Shown here piece after piece: positions 32,593-45,429 of a stretch of DNA of 64,000 bases. The notes under the pieces were generated by a model that did not search any database, was not told the origin of the DNA, and saw only the letters and a program-made list of their open reading frames with translations. The DNA lies in the NCBI GenBank assembly GCA_035578905.1, contig JAQJVL010000543.1, positions 124,001 to 188,000 on the forward strand, in the 5' to 3' direction. How positions within the stretch are numbered: the stretch's first letter is position 1; every line of letters begins with the position of its first letter. A program made the translations under genes and the position numbers. This DNA is from Stictocephala bisonia. Its lineage: Eukaryota > Arthropoda > Insecta > Hemiptera > Membracidae.

Positions 32593-32862
32593 GGAGAGAT
32601 GTAATGTTATACGACCGGATACTTTAACGGAGGTATGTTAATGTTTGAGATATTTACACGTAAGTAAAAACGATGGCACTAGATTATTTAGGAGAGACGT
32701 ATCGTTATACGACTGGAGACTTTAACGGTGGTATGTAATGTTTGAGATATTAGTCATTGAAAATATACACGTAAGTAAAAACGAAAACACTAAGTTATTT
32801 AAAACAGACATAAGGTTATATGACTTGTGATTTGAACGGTGGTGTAAATGTTTAAGATATTA
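32593..32862 (+). repeat. Tandem repeat, about 2.5-3 copies of 98-111 bp
   Basis: GAGAGAYGTAWYGTTATACG ACYGGANACTTTAACGGNGG is repeated with start points near 32,611, 32,709 and 32,820 (the third diverged). Each is followed by GTATGTAATGTTTGAGATAT and CACGTAAGTAAAAACGA. Confidence 0.85.
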
Positions 32863-34325
32863 ACTAAAAATAGATATATAAATACAATGATAGTAGGGGT
32901 TAAATTCAAGTAAATTATATAAAATTAAAATAAATAGAGTAAATAGTGGAAAATATTTCAAAGCAAGTCTTTTTTTAAAGTTTATATATACTCTTGATAT
33001 TGATATTCAAAAATAAAAAATAATAATATACATAAAAACTTTCAAAATATAGATATCCATAGTCACGAAACAAGATAACTAAAATAAAAAAAAAAATACA
33101 AACTTAACAGCACAACAAATTATATATTTGTTTTTATACAATTTATTATTGCCTCTTCATATAAAATTTATTGAAATAGATCAATCAATAAAAAAAATAT
33201 ATGGGATTTGATGTGTATTAGTCAAATGATTTAGGTAACTAGTGAACATATTTATAAGAACATCTAAATGACTACTAAATGGGCTGTGAAATACTTAAAA
33301 ATGGACAAAACTGAAGGCTGGAATGGTAGAATGGTTATATCTTAGCTTGTTTGGTGAAAGTATGTCATTGGTGGATATCAAGATGGAATGATACTATTTT
33401 ATGGTATTCATCACAAATGTATTTATAAACAAATAGAGGAAAACTATAATAACATTTAACTGGAATATTAATGGTGATATGTTTACTGTTGTCACAGTAA
33501 TTACAGTAAGCAACTAGAGTTCGTAAGTCCAAATGTAATTTGTTGTCTTTACTAGCCTTCTGTTCTTGTATATTGTGAACCTTAATTCGTACCTTATTAA
33601 AAAATATGATTGAAATAACCTTTTTTTTTGTTAATATCGTAGAGCAATCCGTAATTTTTATTTTAATTTGACGTTTAACTAAAATCTTAAGTTTAACTAG
33701 CACAAAACGTAAATTATTTACAATCCCACAAATCTAACACACATTAACCACAACTTGGAATGTATAAAAGTTCCTATAGACAAAATAAATTTAATTCTTG
33801 CTTTTTATAATTCCAAGTTATTGAATATTTTTTGCACTTTTAAAATATTTTTCGTTAACATCTATCTATTGACGAAATCAAAAGAAAGATAATTCTAATG
33901 ATTGGTATGGATTAGAATTTCAATATAACCTTGTATTTTAGAAACGATGGTCAGCAATAAGCTTTTTCTTAGACTTCTTAGTAGTAAAATAATTTGAATG
34001 AAAGTAGCCTAAATAATTTTTTCACAGTAATTGGGTTATTCATAAAAGGTACTGAGAAATTTGTATTAATGGTGTTCTATTCAAACTATTAATACGATAG
34101 GCCTAATATGAGTTATTAACTAAACAATTGTTGTCTGTAGGCGAGTAATTAAAATTAAAAAATCCTATTATTTGGAAACAAATGATAATACTTTTTAATT
34201 TTATAAAAAAATACAAATTTATTTTGTAGAAATATGGAATTAAAAATTTTCCAAAACAAGAAAGGAGAGAAATCGGCCGGTCGTTGGGAATCGCGTGATA
34301 ATGACCTTGTCCGTCCTGAGTGTTG
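32863..34325. other. AT-rich intergenic DNA, no recognised feature
   Basis: Very AT-rich. A minus-strand open frame at 33,703-33,365 encodes a Lys/Ile/Asn-rich 112-residue peptide typical of random AT-rich sequence. No domain, homologue or splice context was recognised. Confidence 0.35.
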
Positions 34326-34625
34326 GTCTAATTACGATATGATCGTTCCCTGGTGGCTTTCTTCGAACCACTTTCCTGCTAGCTCTGGTGGCTTGGGACA
34401 CAATATCATTGCATCGATTGTCTTAGAGTTTTGATCTAATTACGATATGATTTTCCCTGGTGACTTTCTTCAGACCACTTTCCTGCTAGCTCTGGTGGCT
34501 TGGGACACAATATCATTGCATCGATTGTCTTAGAGTTTTGATCTAATTACGATATGATTTTCCCTGGTGACTTTCTTCAGACCACTTTCCTGCTAGCTCT
34601 GGTGACTCGGAACACAATATCACAA
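34326..34625 (+). repeat. 107-bp tandem repeat, 2.8 copies
   Basis: TCTAATTACGATATGATYKT TCCCTGGTGRCTTTCTTC ... CTGCTAGCTCTGGTGGCTTG GGACACAATATCATTGCATC repeats with start points 34326, 34433 and 34540. Copies 2 and 3 are nearly identical. It directly precedes the LINE fragment. Confidence 0.9.
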
Positions 34626-34639
34626 TCTGCAGCTAAAAA

Positions 34640-35465
34640 TTAGATATTTAACATGGTGGTTGGAGCTGGGTATGAGATGTACGACTCCTCTCCTGGTACT
34701 TACCTCTGAGGCAATCTAGAGAGGAGCTGTGCGATCTATGAAGATGGTCACTTTGCTAATCTTGTTTGCACCAAACTAGAGCTTGCAAGACGCCACAAGA
34801 ATCAACAGATCAGCATTATGTCAGGTAGTCAAGACTTACTTGGAAGTACTGCCAGAATCTATGTGTTCTAGCATGCATAAAAAATGTTTCATTGCGGTGA
34901 TTTTCAGGGTGCAGTGGCTTCAGAGGCAACGAGGAGGCAGATTTCCTTGCCAAGATGGGAGCAATGACTCCACACGTAGGGCCAGAACCTGCTTGTGGTA
35001 TTAAATTTACTACTGCCAATACTGACAAACGACCAAGCGTGTATAAAAACACCGCTAAGTGGACCCAATTATATGCTAACGGAATAACTAAATAGAATGA
35101 ACTTAAATGAAATAATATCAGGCTGGTGATTACTTATATACACTTGGACATGGTTACTCTGGCAACAGTAGAAGGGATCTGCAGATACGAGACCAGTTGC
35201 AGGCTCTGTGGGTAGGCTGCAGAGTCTGCCAAACAATTACCGATGTGATGTGAAGCCCTGGAGAATTGTCGGGGTGAAATTTCCAAAAAGAAAATTGAGA
35301 GCTAGTTTGGGGGAACATATTCTACAAGTGGTCAAATCACTTGGAATCGGAACCCCATACTAGGTGACAAGAGGGGAGCTCATAAAACCTAAAATTTATA
35401 TCCGACTTATGGGAGGTGAGCTTAGAGATATTTAAGGGCAGCCCTTCTCCTAAACTAAACTAAAC
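34640..35465 (+). pseudogene. Non-LTR retrotransposon 3' fragment with RNase H domain, broken
   Basis: One plus frame reads HSGFRGNEEADFLAKMGA near 34,925-34,980, the RNase H block that follows the WVPGH motif and carries the NE.AD catalytic region. GPEPACGIKF follows. Further upstream, a decayed QISIMSGSQDLLGS (about 34,805-34,845) corresponds to the I.I.SDSQAAL block with the Asp changed. Stops lie between these. It ends GCAGCCCTTCTCCTAAACTA AACTAAACGG, a short AAACT-type tail. RNase H domains occur in I/R1-type LINEs. Inactive. Confidence 0.72.
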
Positions 35466-37139
35466 GGTTAAAACATTAGAAAACCCGTAATAACGTTATA
35501 TTTGTATTAGCTGAATTTTGTTACCGGATATATTATATTAAATTTAAAATACTTTTGGACTAATTTTATGAACATTAAATATATATCAATGCCTATTTGA
35601 AGTTATTTAGTTATCATATACGACAAGCATCCTCATCATTTATTTTAAAAGATGATAAACTTTTACGGATTCTCCCCTGGGGATTATTCAGTGGATAAAA
35701 TCTAACTTTTTGGCAGGGCAATTAACTTACGATTGGATTACGTATCTTCAGAGAACTTTGTTGCCAGTTCAGGTGTATAAAAATGCTCGCATTAAAAAAA
35801 CATCTCAAAGGAATCTTTAAGGAAAGTAGGAAATGTTTAGGTGCAAGAGAGTATTTTGTAGTTATAATCATACCAGTCGAAGCAATTTGTTTAGTAAAGG
35901 CATTTGTATTACATTCCACACCTTGGAAAGTGTGGAATACGCCATGTATTGCACATCGTTGGGATCGTTAGACATTTAATGTGAAGGAAAAGGTAATATA
36001 AAAAAAGAACAAAAGGGTGAAAGATAAACTTCATTAAGTACTCTACAAAGAATTGCAATTTACTTTACGAAAGACTGCACAATTTCCCATCAAAGCACTC
36101 AGTGAAAGCAAATGTTATTGGTAGCCTTCCAGTGGGCAAGGAAGTTTATGGTATCGATATCGGTGGACACCGTCCGTCGCGACAAGAACGAAAGTGGCTG
36201 GGCCAACAAAGTCAAGGGCAACTGTGACAGTGAAAGTAGAAGTGGTGCGCACATGAAGTACTAAGCAGCGTGGATATTGGTTACGTGCAAATACCTGCAA
36301 CTACATAACCTCCACTGTACTGGCTCCAGTAATACAGTTGGAGACGAATTGCGTGCAGCTTTGGTCAACAATATGTTTTCTTGGTGCTGTATAGTGAATT
36401 GCAAGGGCGGTCTTTAGCATGTGATAAGCAGCGGAGACAAATCGATCATTTTATGTGTATAGTGCAAACAGTGCAGAAAAAAGTTATTAGGTATATAAAA
36501 CATTGGACTGATAGAATGATATTTTATTCTTATCTATCTCTTGGGGTTTTTAATCTTAACTAAGGGAAACCCCTGCACGCTTCACATACCGACTCCGTCA
36601 GTCAGTACGCTATCACCAGAGTCTTCGGCCTTAATAATGCCGGTTAGTGTAAGTCGCACTCTCTGCGTTTGTGCCAACTCGGCTTCGGTTTGTGATTACC
36701 AACTGCTGTGATATAGAACCATTAAAAACCACAGAACAAATATTAATTAATATTTTTGTTTAGAAAATTAGTGTTTTCAACGATTAGAATTAGAAATACA
36801 AATTAGATCAACGACGTAAAAATTAGAAATTCTCAAATCCCTATTGAGAATTTTTATGCAATACATAGAAATTACGCAATGCTTCCAGACACATTAACAT
36901 TAAGTTATAGATACAAACGGACGTTATAAAACAAATTTTGAATATTTTAGAACCACCGGGGTGAACGATGGATAATTTGTAACCCACCGTAATTTTTTTC
37001 TGATATTTTTCTCACTGTCCTTGGTCCCTAAGCTTTAAAATGAATCTAATTAAGGTATCCTATCTTCATCTTAGCTCGAGAAATGTCTTAGGGACCGTTT
37101 CACTTGTGGAATGAAATATATACTGTAGATATCAGAACA
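35466..37139. other. Intergenic DNA without recognised gene
   Basis: A GC-richer block at 36,110-36,350 has open frames on minus, and a patch at 36,560-36,710 has CTTCGGCC / CTCGGCTTCGG words. Neither matches a family I recognise. Confidence 0.3.
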
Positions 37140-38150
37140 GAATATTTTTATTGCATAGACAATTTTAATAGTAAATTTTATCACAATCTTTAGAGGAAAG
37201 AAAGAATATATGTACAAATTTAGCATTCATAAGTGCAGTTGTTCCATTCAATCATACATACATTCTAGAAGGCATGCCTATCCAGAACCGGTCTTATGCC
37301 AATTATTCGTCCCCTAATTTTGAGGCGAGTTTTGAATGCCTTCACCGTTCTGGAAAGTTTAATTTTGCGAGGCAAACAGTTTAGAACGCCAGCCTGTCAA
37401 GGGAGGCGCTCCTAGACCACCGTCCTATGTTGCCCAGTACGGTAGTTGCCCTGCTTATGATTTAATAACTGTGGATGTCAGTCCCTCTTGTAAGTACACG
37501 TTTTGACATACATTACATGATTGTTTTAAAGATGTAAATGCTGGGCAGTGTCAACAATTGTTGGTTTTGGAAAACAGTTCAACTACTCTCTGTTTTTCAA
37601 TTTTGAAATTATTTGAACCGCTTTTTTCTATAGGCTGAATAGGTGGAAGAACTCGACATTTGCACATCCACCCAAACGCAATACTCCATAGGATATGTGG
37701 AGGGTAGGTGAGGCCATAATATGCCGTCATCAGTACCTGAATTGGTGAATTTTTGTAACGTCCTCAAAATATAAATTCCTGTGGACAGTTTGGAACACAC
37801 ACTGTCAATATGGTTGCTCCAAGATAGGCCTTTGTCGATGTTTATTCCAAGGAATTTTATTGATTGTACTTCTTTCAACCTCTGTCTTATCCAACAGTGG
37901 CCGGAGTGAATTCGATGTTTGACGGTCGAAGACAAAAGCTAATAGAGTGTAACTTTTAGTATTTGTTTTTAGTTTGATGTTAGAAAAATGTTGAATGCAG
38001 CTGTTTAGCTACATAAATTTTTCTATTTATTTTCATTTTTGGGTAAAACAGAGAGTTGTGTCATCAGCATACTTCACGAGTCACCCTTGCAGAAGAGATG
38101 ACGCTGACTGCATTTTAAGAGAATTGTAATCTAAGGAATTAGCAGATAGA
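37140..38150 (-). pseudogene. Non-LTR retrotransposon 3' fragment (reverse transcriptase C-terminus), broken
   Basis: The minus strand carries YADDTTLCFTQK at about 38,083-38,048 with an intact YADD catalytic box. Then come a decayed linker and FLGINIDKGLSW..HIDSVCSKL at about 37,845-37,785, YGVLR and KKAVQIISKLKNRE near 37,630-37,595, and finally VMYVKTC, GVLNCLPRKIK and AFKTRLK down to 37,290. An AATAAA lies at about 37,151-37,146. Frames change several times, so it is dead. Block order matches the LINE at 7,510-8,580, but the sequences differ, so it is a different lineage. Confidence 0.82.
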
Positions 38151-39384
38151 CTAGTTATCAATGGTTAAATAAGCATAGAGTTGTAAATTTGAGTGATGTA
38201 TCCTCATTGAAGTGTTCAATTAAAGTTAAAACTTTTGAATTCATCATATAACAAATATTGCATAATAAAAATAGCTGTAAATTATTTCTTTCACCGGATA
38301 TTGTTAAGTGCTCTTTGATAGTAATACCAATTTGAGAAAGTTTACCATTAAAAAACATACCAGTTTCGATCAGTTCTAAAGCAGCTTGGTCAATAAGAGC
38401 ACTGAAATTTAAAGTAGGTAATATTTTTTTATATACTAACACTTTTCTAGCAGCTTATAACAACTTAAGAAAGCTTTGGGGCAGTATTGTTCTACTTGTA
38501 ATGAATATTTCCTCACTTTATGAGAACCATTGAAGACATTTTAATTTTTCACTTAATAACACGAAATTAAATCTGTCAAAGGACAATATTTTACATTTGT
38601 TCACTACGATTTATGAAATTCTGTAAAAATGTCATCTAGTCAAGTTGCCAAAGCTGTGATCCCTTGTTTGGTTCTTAAGTAGTAAAATGCTTTAACACTT
38701 TAAATGGCGCCCATACTTTGTATAGTGTAGATTGTATGCATTTTTGTCGGCAGGTTGACGGACTGATTTATAAACCATTAATGTTTGAATGTTCATAGGC
38801 GTCGGACGCACCCCGTTGAGGTCATCAGTAGATCTTACAAGTGGAGTGCTCTTAAGGTAAGGGCCAAACTTTTCACCCGTTTTTGGTCAAATTTGATTTA
38901 TATATTGTATTTATCATCTTTTTTATTTTAGGTCTACCGAGAAAATTTAACAAAAGAACAGAAAGAGAATGTTTTTAATTTTTGGTTCAATCCTAATAAT
39001 TGGTAATCATTTGTGAAGATCCTAGAGATACATTCTGTACCAGTGAAAACAAAAAAGCTTGAAATGACCAGAGTCATTTATGATGAACGTCAATGTCAAG
39101 TCGGGATAGTGTGATGCATCCATGCTTTGTTATAGTAATGGTATAGTGTCTCATGTGTATTATATTGAGAATATTCAAAAATAATAAAAGAAATTAGAAT
39201 ATTTTATTAATTTTTAAGATGATAAATGTGATTAGATTAAAGAAAATTTGACATCCTTATTATAAAAGTTAATCATGGTTGATATTTTACGTACACTGTA
39301 TGTTTTATGTATATATCACATATATATATAACACAATGCTGTAATCTGTCTAAAATGTTCATTAACTATAATTTCAACTACTAT
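38151..39384. other. Intergenic DNA, no recognised feature
   Basis: AT-rich. The minus open frame at 38,442-38,158 (94 residues) has no recognised domain and abuts the LINE fragment. It may be part of another old element or chance. Confidence 0.3.
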
Positions 39385-39545
39385 AGTCAAACCAATACTT
39401 CATGGTTCGGATTCTACCTAAAGTAAATAATTGCCCTGGCTATTGAGCAAATAATAATTGGCACAGTTAGTAGCTGGTTACTCAATAATTAGTAACCAGA
39501 CTGCACAATAATCCACACTCATGCAATACTCATGTTCAACTAATG
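39385..39545 (+). mobile_element. Type A SINE, 3' half
   Basis: It begins CAAACCAATACTTCATGGTT CGGATTCTACC, then TTGCCCTGGCTATTGAGCAA, AGTAACCAGACTGC and CACACTCATGCAATACTCAT. Confidence 0.6.
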
Positions 39546-39553
39546 CAACACGC

Positions 39554-39930
39554 GTCGGCGCAGTGCTGTAGTCCAGTTACTTGGGGTCAAAGTGCTGTGG
39601 AGATTGAAGGAGATAGGCTATATGCTCGGTCCTCTTAATAACAAGGCGTCTGCTTTCAGCGTGGTCTCTACTACAGAAGTCTGAGGTGTGTATGTTGGAT
39701 GGTAGTTATTGCACAGATATTTTGTAGGAGAGAGAACAAATCAGACCAATACAACGTGGTTCGGATTCCACGTAAAAGCTGCTTAGTTGCCCTAACTATT
39801 GATAAATGGCCCTTTCTAAGTATAAGTCAAACTCAGCTAGTAACCAGACTACGCAGGTCATCCACACTCATATTACACTCATGTAATCATTCCATTCGCC
39901 TCCAAATAGTCACACGCTGTGTCCCTCATT
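39554..39930 (+). mobile_element. Type A SINE, near full length
   Basis: GTCGGCGCAGTGCTGTAGTC CAGTTACTTGGGG preserves the head (A-box-like GGCGCAGTG). It continues with GGCTATATGCTCGGTCCTCT TAATA, ACTACAGAAGTCTGAGGTGT, CGTGGTTCGGATTCCACGTA and a tail ending TCCATTCGCC. It lies 9 bp after the previous partial copy in the same orientation. Confidence 0.7.
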
Positions 39931-41139
39931 CCTCGGCACTCATGTGTTTGTGTTAGTGCAATGCAATTACAGTGCTACGGTCTGCTGGTAGTTGTGCTCA
40001 TAATTAATTACTGTATAACTGAGATAATGACAGCACAGTTAGTGAGACAATTGCTCGACACAGTTCCGCCTGTTGCCAAACTCGCGGTTGTCGCAATAGT
40101 TTGTTAGTAGTTAGTTTCGCATTCTCTGACACCTCTTGAGTGGGAACAAACACCACAGTCTGTGGAGTTATAGTAAAAAAACATATGTTCACAACTCACT
40201 CAGTTGTTATAGATTGTGTATCATCACGACATATATCTACTAGCCGACAGCCCTTTCTTCGCTACGGGGTTATTCTCAGCGCTTCTTACACTTCCCCTGT
40301 AGTTCCCTCTAAACCACCACGTCAATATAAAAGTTCAACCTGCTGCCGTTCTTCTATACAACAAAGTTGTATGGCCTAGAAAACCCATAATCGAGTCTGC
40401 TTTAAGGGATTTTTAATACGGTTACCTCAATATTGTAAATTTCGCAAAAATCTTACACGTATACAGAACAAATATATAGAAAAAGTGTAATTAATTATAA
40501 ACTTTAATTATTGAATCGATATTATAAAATGCCAAACATACAATTTAAACATGTTTATTTATTGACAAAACAGCTGTTATTAATTTACTAAAATCAACCC
40601 AATGTTATCCTTAAGGAACAATTTAGGAGTGGTTTCTACCCTTTAGGAGTATTTTATCAAGATGAAAATACTTAAGTTTTCTTATTTAGCTTACAACAAA
40701 TATTTGTATGAAATTTCACCTCTATAGGATGACGCGAAGTGGGAGAATTAGTGATGAGTGAGTAAGGGCTTTCTCTTTTATATATGTATAGAGATATCAT
40801 ATTGTTTTTTGTCAGCTACCATTTGATAAAATTTCAAAAAGCTATGATACATATTTGGATTAAGATTCAAAAGTCATGCAATTGTATAATGTAAAATAAA
40901 AGTCTCAAAACTAAATCCAATCCATCGAGCCATTTACAACCTGCCTCACTTATTCTGTTTGTGCTGGTAAAAGAGCGCAGGGGACACTCTGTAATTATGT
41001 GATCCATTGTTTGGATAGACTCCCCGCATCACGACATAGCAACTTAACATTCTAAGTGTTAACACTTACATAATTTATCAGATTCTCATATATGAGAGGT
41101 TTGTGCGTAATTTTAGCCAATATGAATAATTATATGATA
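39931..41139. other. Intergenic DNA with possible retroelement tail
   Basis: At 40,235-40,270 TAGCCGACAGCCCTTTCTTC GCTACGGGGTTATT, and at 40,735-40,800 GACGCGAAGTGGGAGAATTA...TTTATATATGTATAGAGAT, resemble the ends of common insect retroposon families. I cannot assign a family. Nothing else is recognised. Confidence 0.3.
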
Positions 41140-41360
41140 ATAGGATGTGGTCTGGTTACTGAGTTCAACTTACGCTCAGAAAGAGCCATTTATTAATAGC
41201 CCAATAGCCAGTGTACGTACAATAGGCTTTACGTAGAATACGAACGACGTAGTATTGGTCTGATTTTCAGCTAATTTCCAGTCCTGATACTCAGTTCTCT
41301 TCTCTACACAACATCCGGACCCTGACTACCAGCCAACACGGATACCCCAGACTTTGTCGT
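41140..41360 (-). mobile_element. Type A SINE, partial
   Basis: On plus: GTCTGGTTACTGAGTTCAAC, AATAGCCCAATAGCCAGTG, ACGTAGTATTGGTCTGATTT, CATCCGGACCCTGACTACCA and ACCCCAGACTTTGT. The head is lost. Confidence 0.65.
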
Positions 41361-41517
41361 ATTATAATAACGATATTCTACAACATCATTTGTTGTTGAA
41401 TATTGTTATAGGTATAATATTAAAGAATTCCGAAAATTGAATCATTTGCAATAGTATTATTCATGATTATCCGAAAAGATTTACTAGTTCTTTTATTTTT
41501 TTTTATTTATTCATAAG

Positions 41518-41772
41518 ATGCCGATCGTCAAGATATGGGCGAATATGGATTTCGAATGAGTGTGATGAGTGTAGATGAGCGAATGTAGTCATTCTTACAA
41601 ACTAAGGCCGACTATTCCTTAGAAAGTGTCATTAATTAATAGCCCAATGACAAATGAACAGCCGGTGGTTACCAGCTGATCCTTCTCAAAATGTATTGAA
41701 TCTGATTGGGATCGAACTGAGAACCTTTAGCACATGAAGCTGGGATTGAACCAACTACGCTACCGACCAACT
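41518..41772 (-). mobile_element. Type B SINE, full length with clear tRNA-like head
   Basis: The minus strand starts GTTGGTCGGTAGCGTAGTTG G (A-box TAGCGTAGTTGG at 41762-41751) and has B-box AGTTCGATCCC at about 41718-41708, 33-45 bp apart as in a tRNA gene. The body is GGATCAGCTGGTAACCACCG. From ATTGGGCTATTAATTAATGA onward it is the same 3' tail as type A SINEs, ending TTCGCCCATATCTTGACGAT. No cloverleaf-competent tRNA 3' end is present, so this is a SINE, not a tRNA gene. Confidence 0.8.
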
Positions 41773-43850
41773 TTCATAGTCCTTTAAGGGCCACCCACTT
41801 ACCATATAACCTTAAAGTAACCACTATTACTCGCTTGAAGATGTTATTTTGAGGAGATACAGCCTGGGTATCAGCAAGAGTAACCACATAACTTGCCATT
41901 ACATAAAAATCGAGTTTGGTAATTTATTGTGTTGCAAATGTTAGAAAACCTGTTTCAAACTGCCTCATTCTGTGAAACTACTCAGTTTATCTTTCGGGCA
42001 TTAGTAATATTACCTCTTCTCATTACAAAATATATTGCGTTATACCCAATAGATTTTAATAATAGTACCCAATGATTTTTATTTGGATGAGAATTATTGT
42101 TATTTATACATAGGAACAGTTATAAAACTATGAAACATTTGAATCCTCCAAAAAAAATTGTAAACCCAAACAATTTTCGTGGTTACTAATTAATCTATTT
42201 TATTTTGAGGGGTTTCCAATATTTAAGATATAGAAAATTATTATGGAACAATCAGCAAATGTAACTTATAAGTTTTCCCACGGCTCTAAAATAACTTTGC
42301 TGAGAAAGCGATTATTTCGTAGTTTATACTTTCAACACAAATTCTCCTAGACATAAAAATAAAACATTACTTACTTTGAAATATTTATCTCACTAGGTCA
42401 ACATTAATGATTTATTTGTAAACAAAACCTGTTGTTAGTCGATTTCAAAATAAGGATGATATTGAAAAAATATTTAATAAAGCATATTATTAATTGTTGG
42501 TTATGAAAAATGATTACTTAATTGAACAAGCGTTTCTAGTATAGTTATGATGTAATTTTTGAAAATATTTTCGGTTTTACAAACTTGTGTTTTCAATGAC
42601 GATGAATTCACTGCAACTGTTCATAACTTTAGAGTAGGTTTTATGGTTAAATTATGGATTTTCTTGGAGTTCCTTTTTATACTTTTCGATATATTTTGAA
42701 TACCATAACCATAACTTAGGTTAACTTAACATAAACAAACCAAATATAACATAACTTAACTGAACCTAACATAACATAACCAAAGTAGTGATAGTGATTA
42801 ACTGAAAAAGTTTTACTAAATATTAATGATTTGATGATGATTGACATCTTATTACTAGCGAGTTTAAAAGTATTGTTAGGTAGGTTAATTTCATTCAAAT
42901 TCTAAACAAACAACCTTAAAATAACAAGTTATACTGTCATAACTATAAATTTCCTTGTTTTCCATATAACTTACACAAGAGGCAAACGATCATTGCAAAA
43001 AGGCGGTCTTTTACAAGTATTTATTAAGTATACAAAATAATTGTCTGAATTCATATTCGATAGATAGGTGCAGGTAAATACACGATATATAAACTAAATA
43101 ATGTAATAACCGGAGCGAGGTTAGCCAAAGTGAAACAGGGAAAAAAGGAAGTTGAAAAAATTCAGATTAGAAGTAAAAATATTACCTCTTGACAATTATT
43201 GCTCTATACTCAACCGAAGGATACTTTGATCAAATTTAAAAATTCGATGATTCTCTGTGTATTTTCCCGTCACCGTGATAATACTTAGTGTTAATACCGT
43301 AACTTAAAATACTTACACCCTTCTATGTTGTTACTTAACTTAAAATAGATAACTGAATAGACCTCTTCAAAGAAGTATAGATCGGACAATAGACTGAAGC
43401 AGTAATAATTAACTGTACACCAACAACACGTCCTCTAGTAAATAAAGGTATTATGTACTACAATTTAAGTACTAATAATGTAGGAAACAACATATAAGTA
43501 TTAAAAAAATATATTACATTTCATTAGGATCACCAAGTCATGTGGTGGGAAGTCACTCATCGTGGCAGGCTTTATTGTTGGTTCTTCAACAATTGAATTG
43601 TGCAGCAATTGAATGCGAACATGTCTAACTCATTGTTTATTGTGACAAGTTGGACATTGTTTAATTTACTTTGGACAATAATACAAAATGTTTTCCATTA
43701 AAAAAATTCGAATGTTGTCTCGTTTATTTTTGTATGACGAACTTACCTAGCTTTATCAATAAAGTAGGTTCAGATAATTGGTCAAATTTGAGACACCGTA
43801 ACGTATTTGCACGTATTTTAGGACAAATATTAATGATTACTTGATTGTAG
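41773..43850. other. AT-rich intergenic DNA
   Basis: At 42,700-42,790 a run rich in AACTTA/AACATA words (GAACCTAACATAACATAACC) gives a low-complexity patch. No gene or known element otherwise. Confidence 0.35.
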
Positions 43851-44185
43851 TATGAGTGTGGATGACCCGTGTAGTCTGGTTACTAAGGTCAACTGTTACC
43901 TTAGAAATCCATTTATTACTAAATAGTCCGGTTAACTAAGGAACCTATAGCGTTACGTGGAATCCGAACCAGGTAGCTAATGACAAACGTGATACTCAGT
44001 TCTCTTCCTACACAATATCCGGACCATAACCCCAGACCTCTCTAGTAGTGTCCACGTTGATGGCAGCCATTGAGCGGACACTATGTCGGTATTTAAAGGA
44101 CCGAGTAAAGGACCTGTCGCCTACAATCACCACAACACTGTGTCCCCAAGTAGCTGGGTTACAGCACTGCGTCACTAGTGCCGAC
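43851..44185 (-). mobile_element. Type A SINE, near full length
   Basis: On plus it runs from GTATGAGTGTGGATGACCCG through CGTGGAATCCGAACCAGGTA and CTCTAGTAGTGTCCACGTTG. It ends CCCCAAGTAGCTGGGTTACA ... CACTAGTGCCGAC, preserving the head. Confidence 0.75.
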
Positions 44186-45429
44186 TAATAGGTTTTTAGT
44201 TATTATGGATTTAAAAAGCTCACAAACTGATGCCAAACTTAAAAATACTTGTGTTTTAATTAGGACTTTTAATAAAACTATAGTTTAACACCATGTCATA
44301 CATTTTGCTAATATTTCAATTCAGGTGGAATTTTTGATTCTAGATACAAACGTATTGAAAAAATAACAAGAGACAATGATCCAAACACATTTAAAAAGTG
44401 TTGTTAGAAAACCGATATTTCAACCCTTAACCGTCTGCATTGAAAAAGGTCTTATCACCAAGGGTTCAAAAGGCTTATTTCTCACACTGACATTCTCGTA
44501 ACTCGATATGAGCGATAAGTACAAATCAGCAGCCAGATGTTGTGTCTTTAGATTCGTGATAACAACAAGAACATTTAATGAAAAATAAAAAAAAAAACTT
44601 GTATAATTTACAAAAGTAGGCCAAAATCTGAATATCTGAATAGTTAATTCATTGTATAACGTCAAACATAAAATTGTAGATCTACAGTAGTTTTATTATT
44701 CAAGCATGCATCCAATGGGACCTCACCAAGTACGATCAACTCTCTTTTAATTATTTTATTCTTTCAGAGTGAGCTCTCATTCTTTCACTAGACCAAGTTT
44801 ATCCGGTTCCTTTTCCTGTCATCCTCTGACCAACATTTTTTTGCTTGAAAGTGTTCCTGTTTCAAGTATACATTTGTATCTGCTGTTAAGTCTTATATTA
44901 CTGCACCAATTAATTTAATTGCTTGTTTTTGTCCCACTTAAACTGACATAAAATTCCACAATTTGTTGTGTTAATTAGTGGGTTTCATTCCATTGAATAT
45001 TAGCCTTAAATTTCACATGTCAGGATTTATAATCGTGTGTTTTTTATTTGTTGACTACGTCTCAGTAGGTTCGCTTAAAAATTCAATATGTAACGGATCG
45101 AATAGCCTGTTTCGGATAATCTTTCTTTCTATGGTTTTAAATTATATGATGCCAACGATTTTGTTTCAAATTAAGGTTCCGTAGATATTCTACTTTAATA
45201 GCTGTATTGAAGTGTCTGAACTTCAAATTCTTCAGACTCTACAGCAAACTTATTGAAGCAGAATACCTACGGGGCTGATTTTTTTTCAGGATGTTTAGGA
45301 TATTAAGTTTTTTAAAATATTTCTACTAAAATGAAGTAATTACAAAATAGATAACCATTTGGTTTGATTGCATGGCGTCAATTTGGCTAGTAAATATTCA
45401 TAAAATTACTTTTAGTTATTCATCAGTAA

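Noticed and set aside
33365..33703. 112-residue minus open frame
   Set aside because: Composition (Lys, Ile, Asn) is that of random AT-rich DNA; no homology or splice context.
36115..36300. 61-residue minus open frame
   Set aside because: Some protein-like composition but no motif I can name; may be a transposon scrap.
41649..41772. tRNA gene on minus
   Set aside because: A and B boxes are good but no complete cloverleaf or acceptor stem forms; it continues into a SINE body and tail.
42700..42790. Telomeric repeat (TTAGG)n
   Set aside because: The words are AACATA and AACTTA with only isolated CCTAA; not a telomere array.
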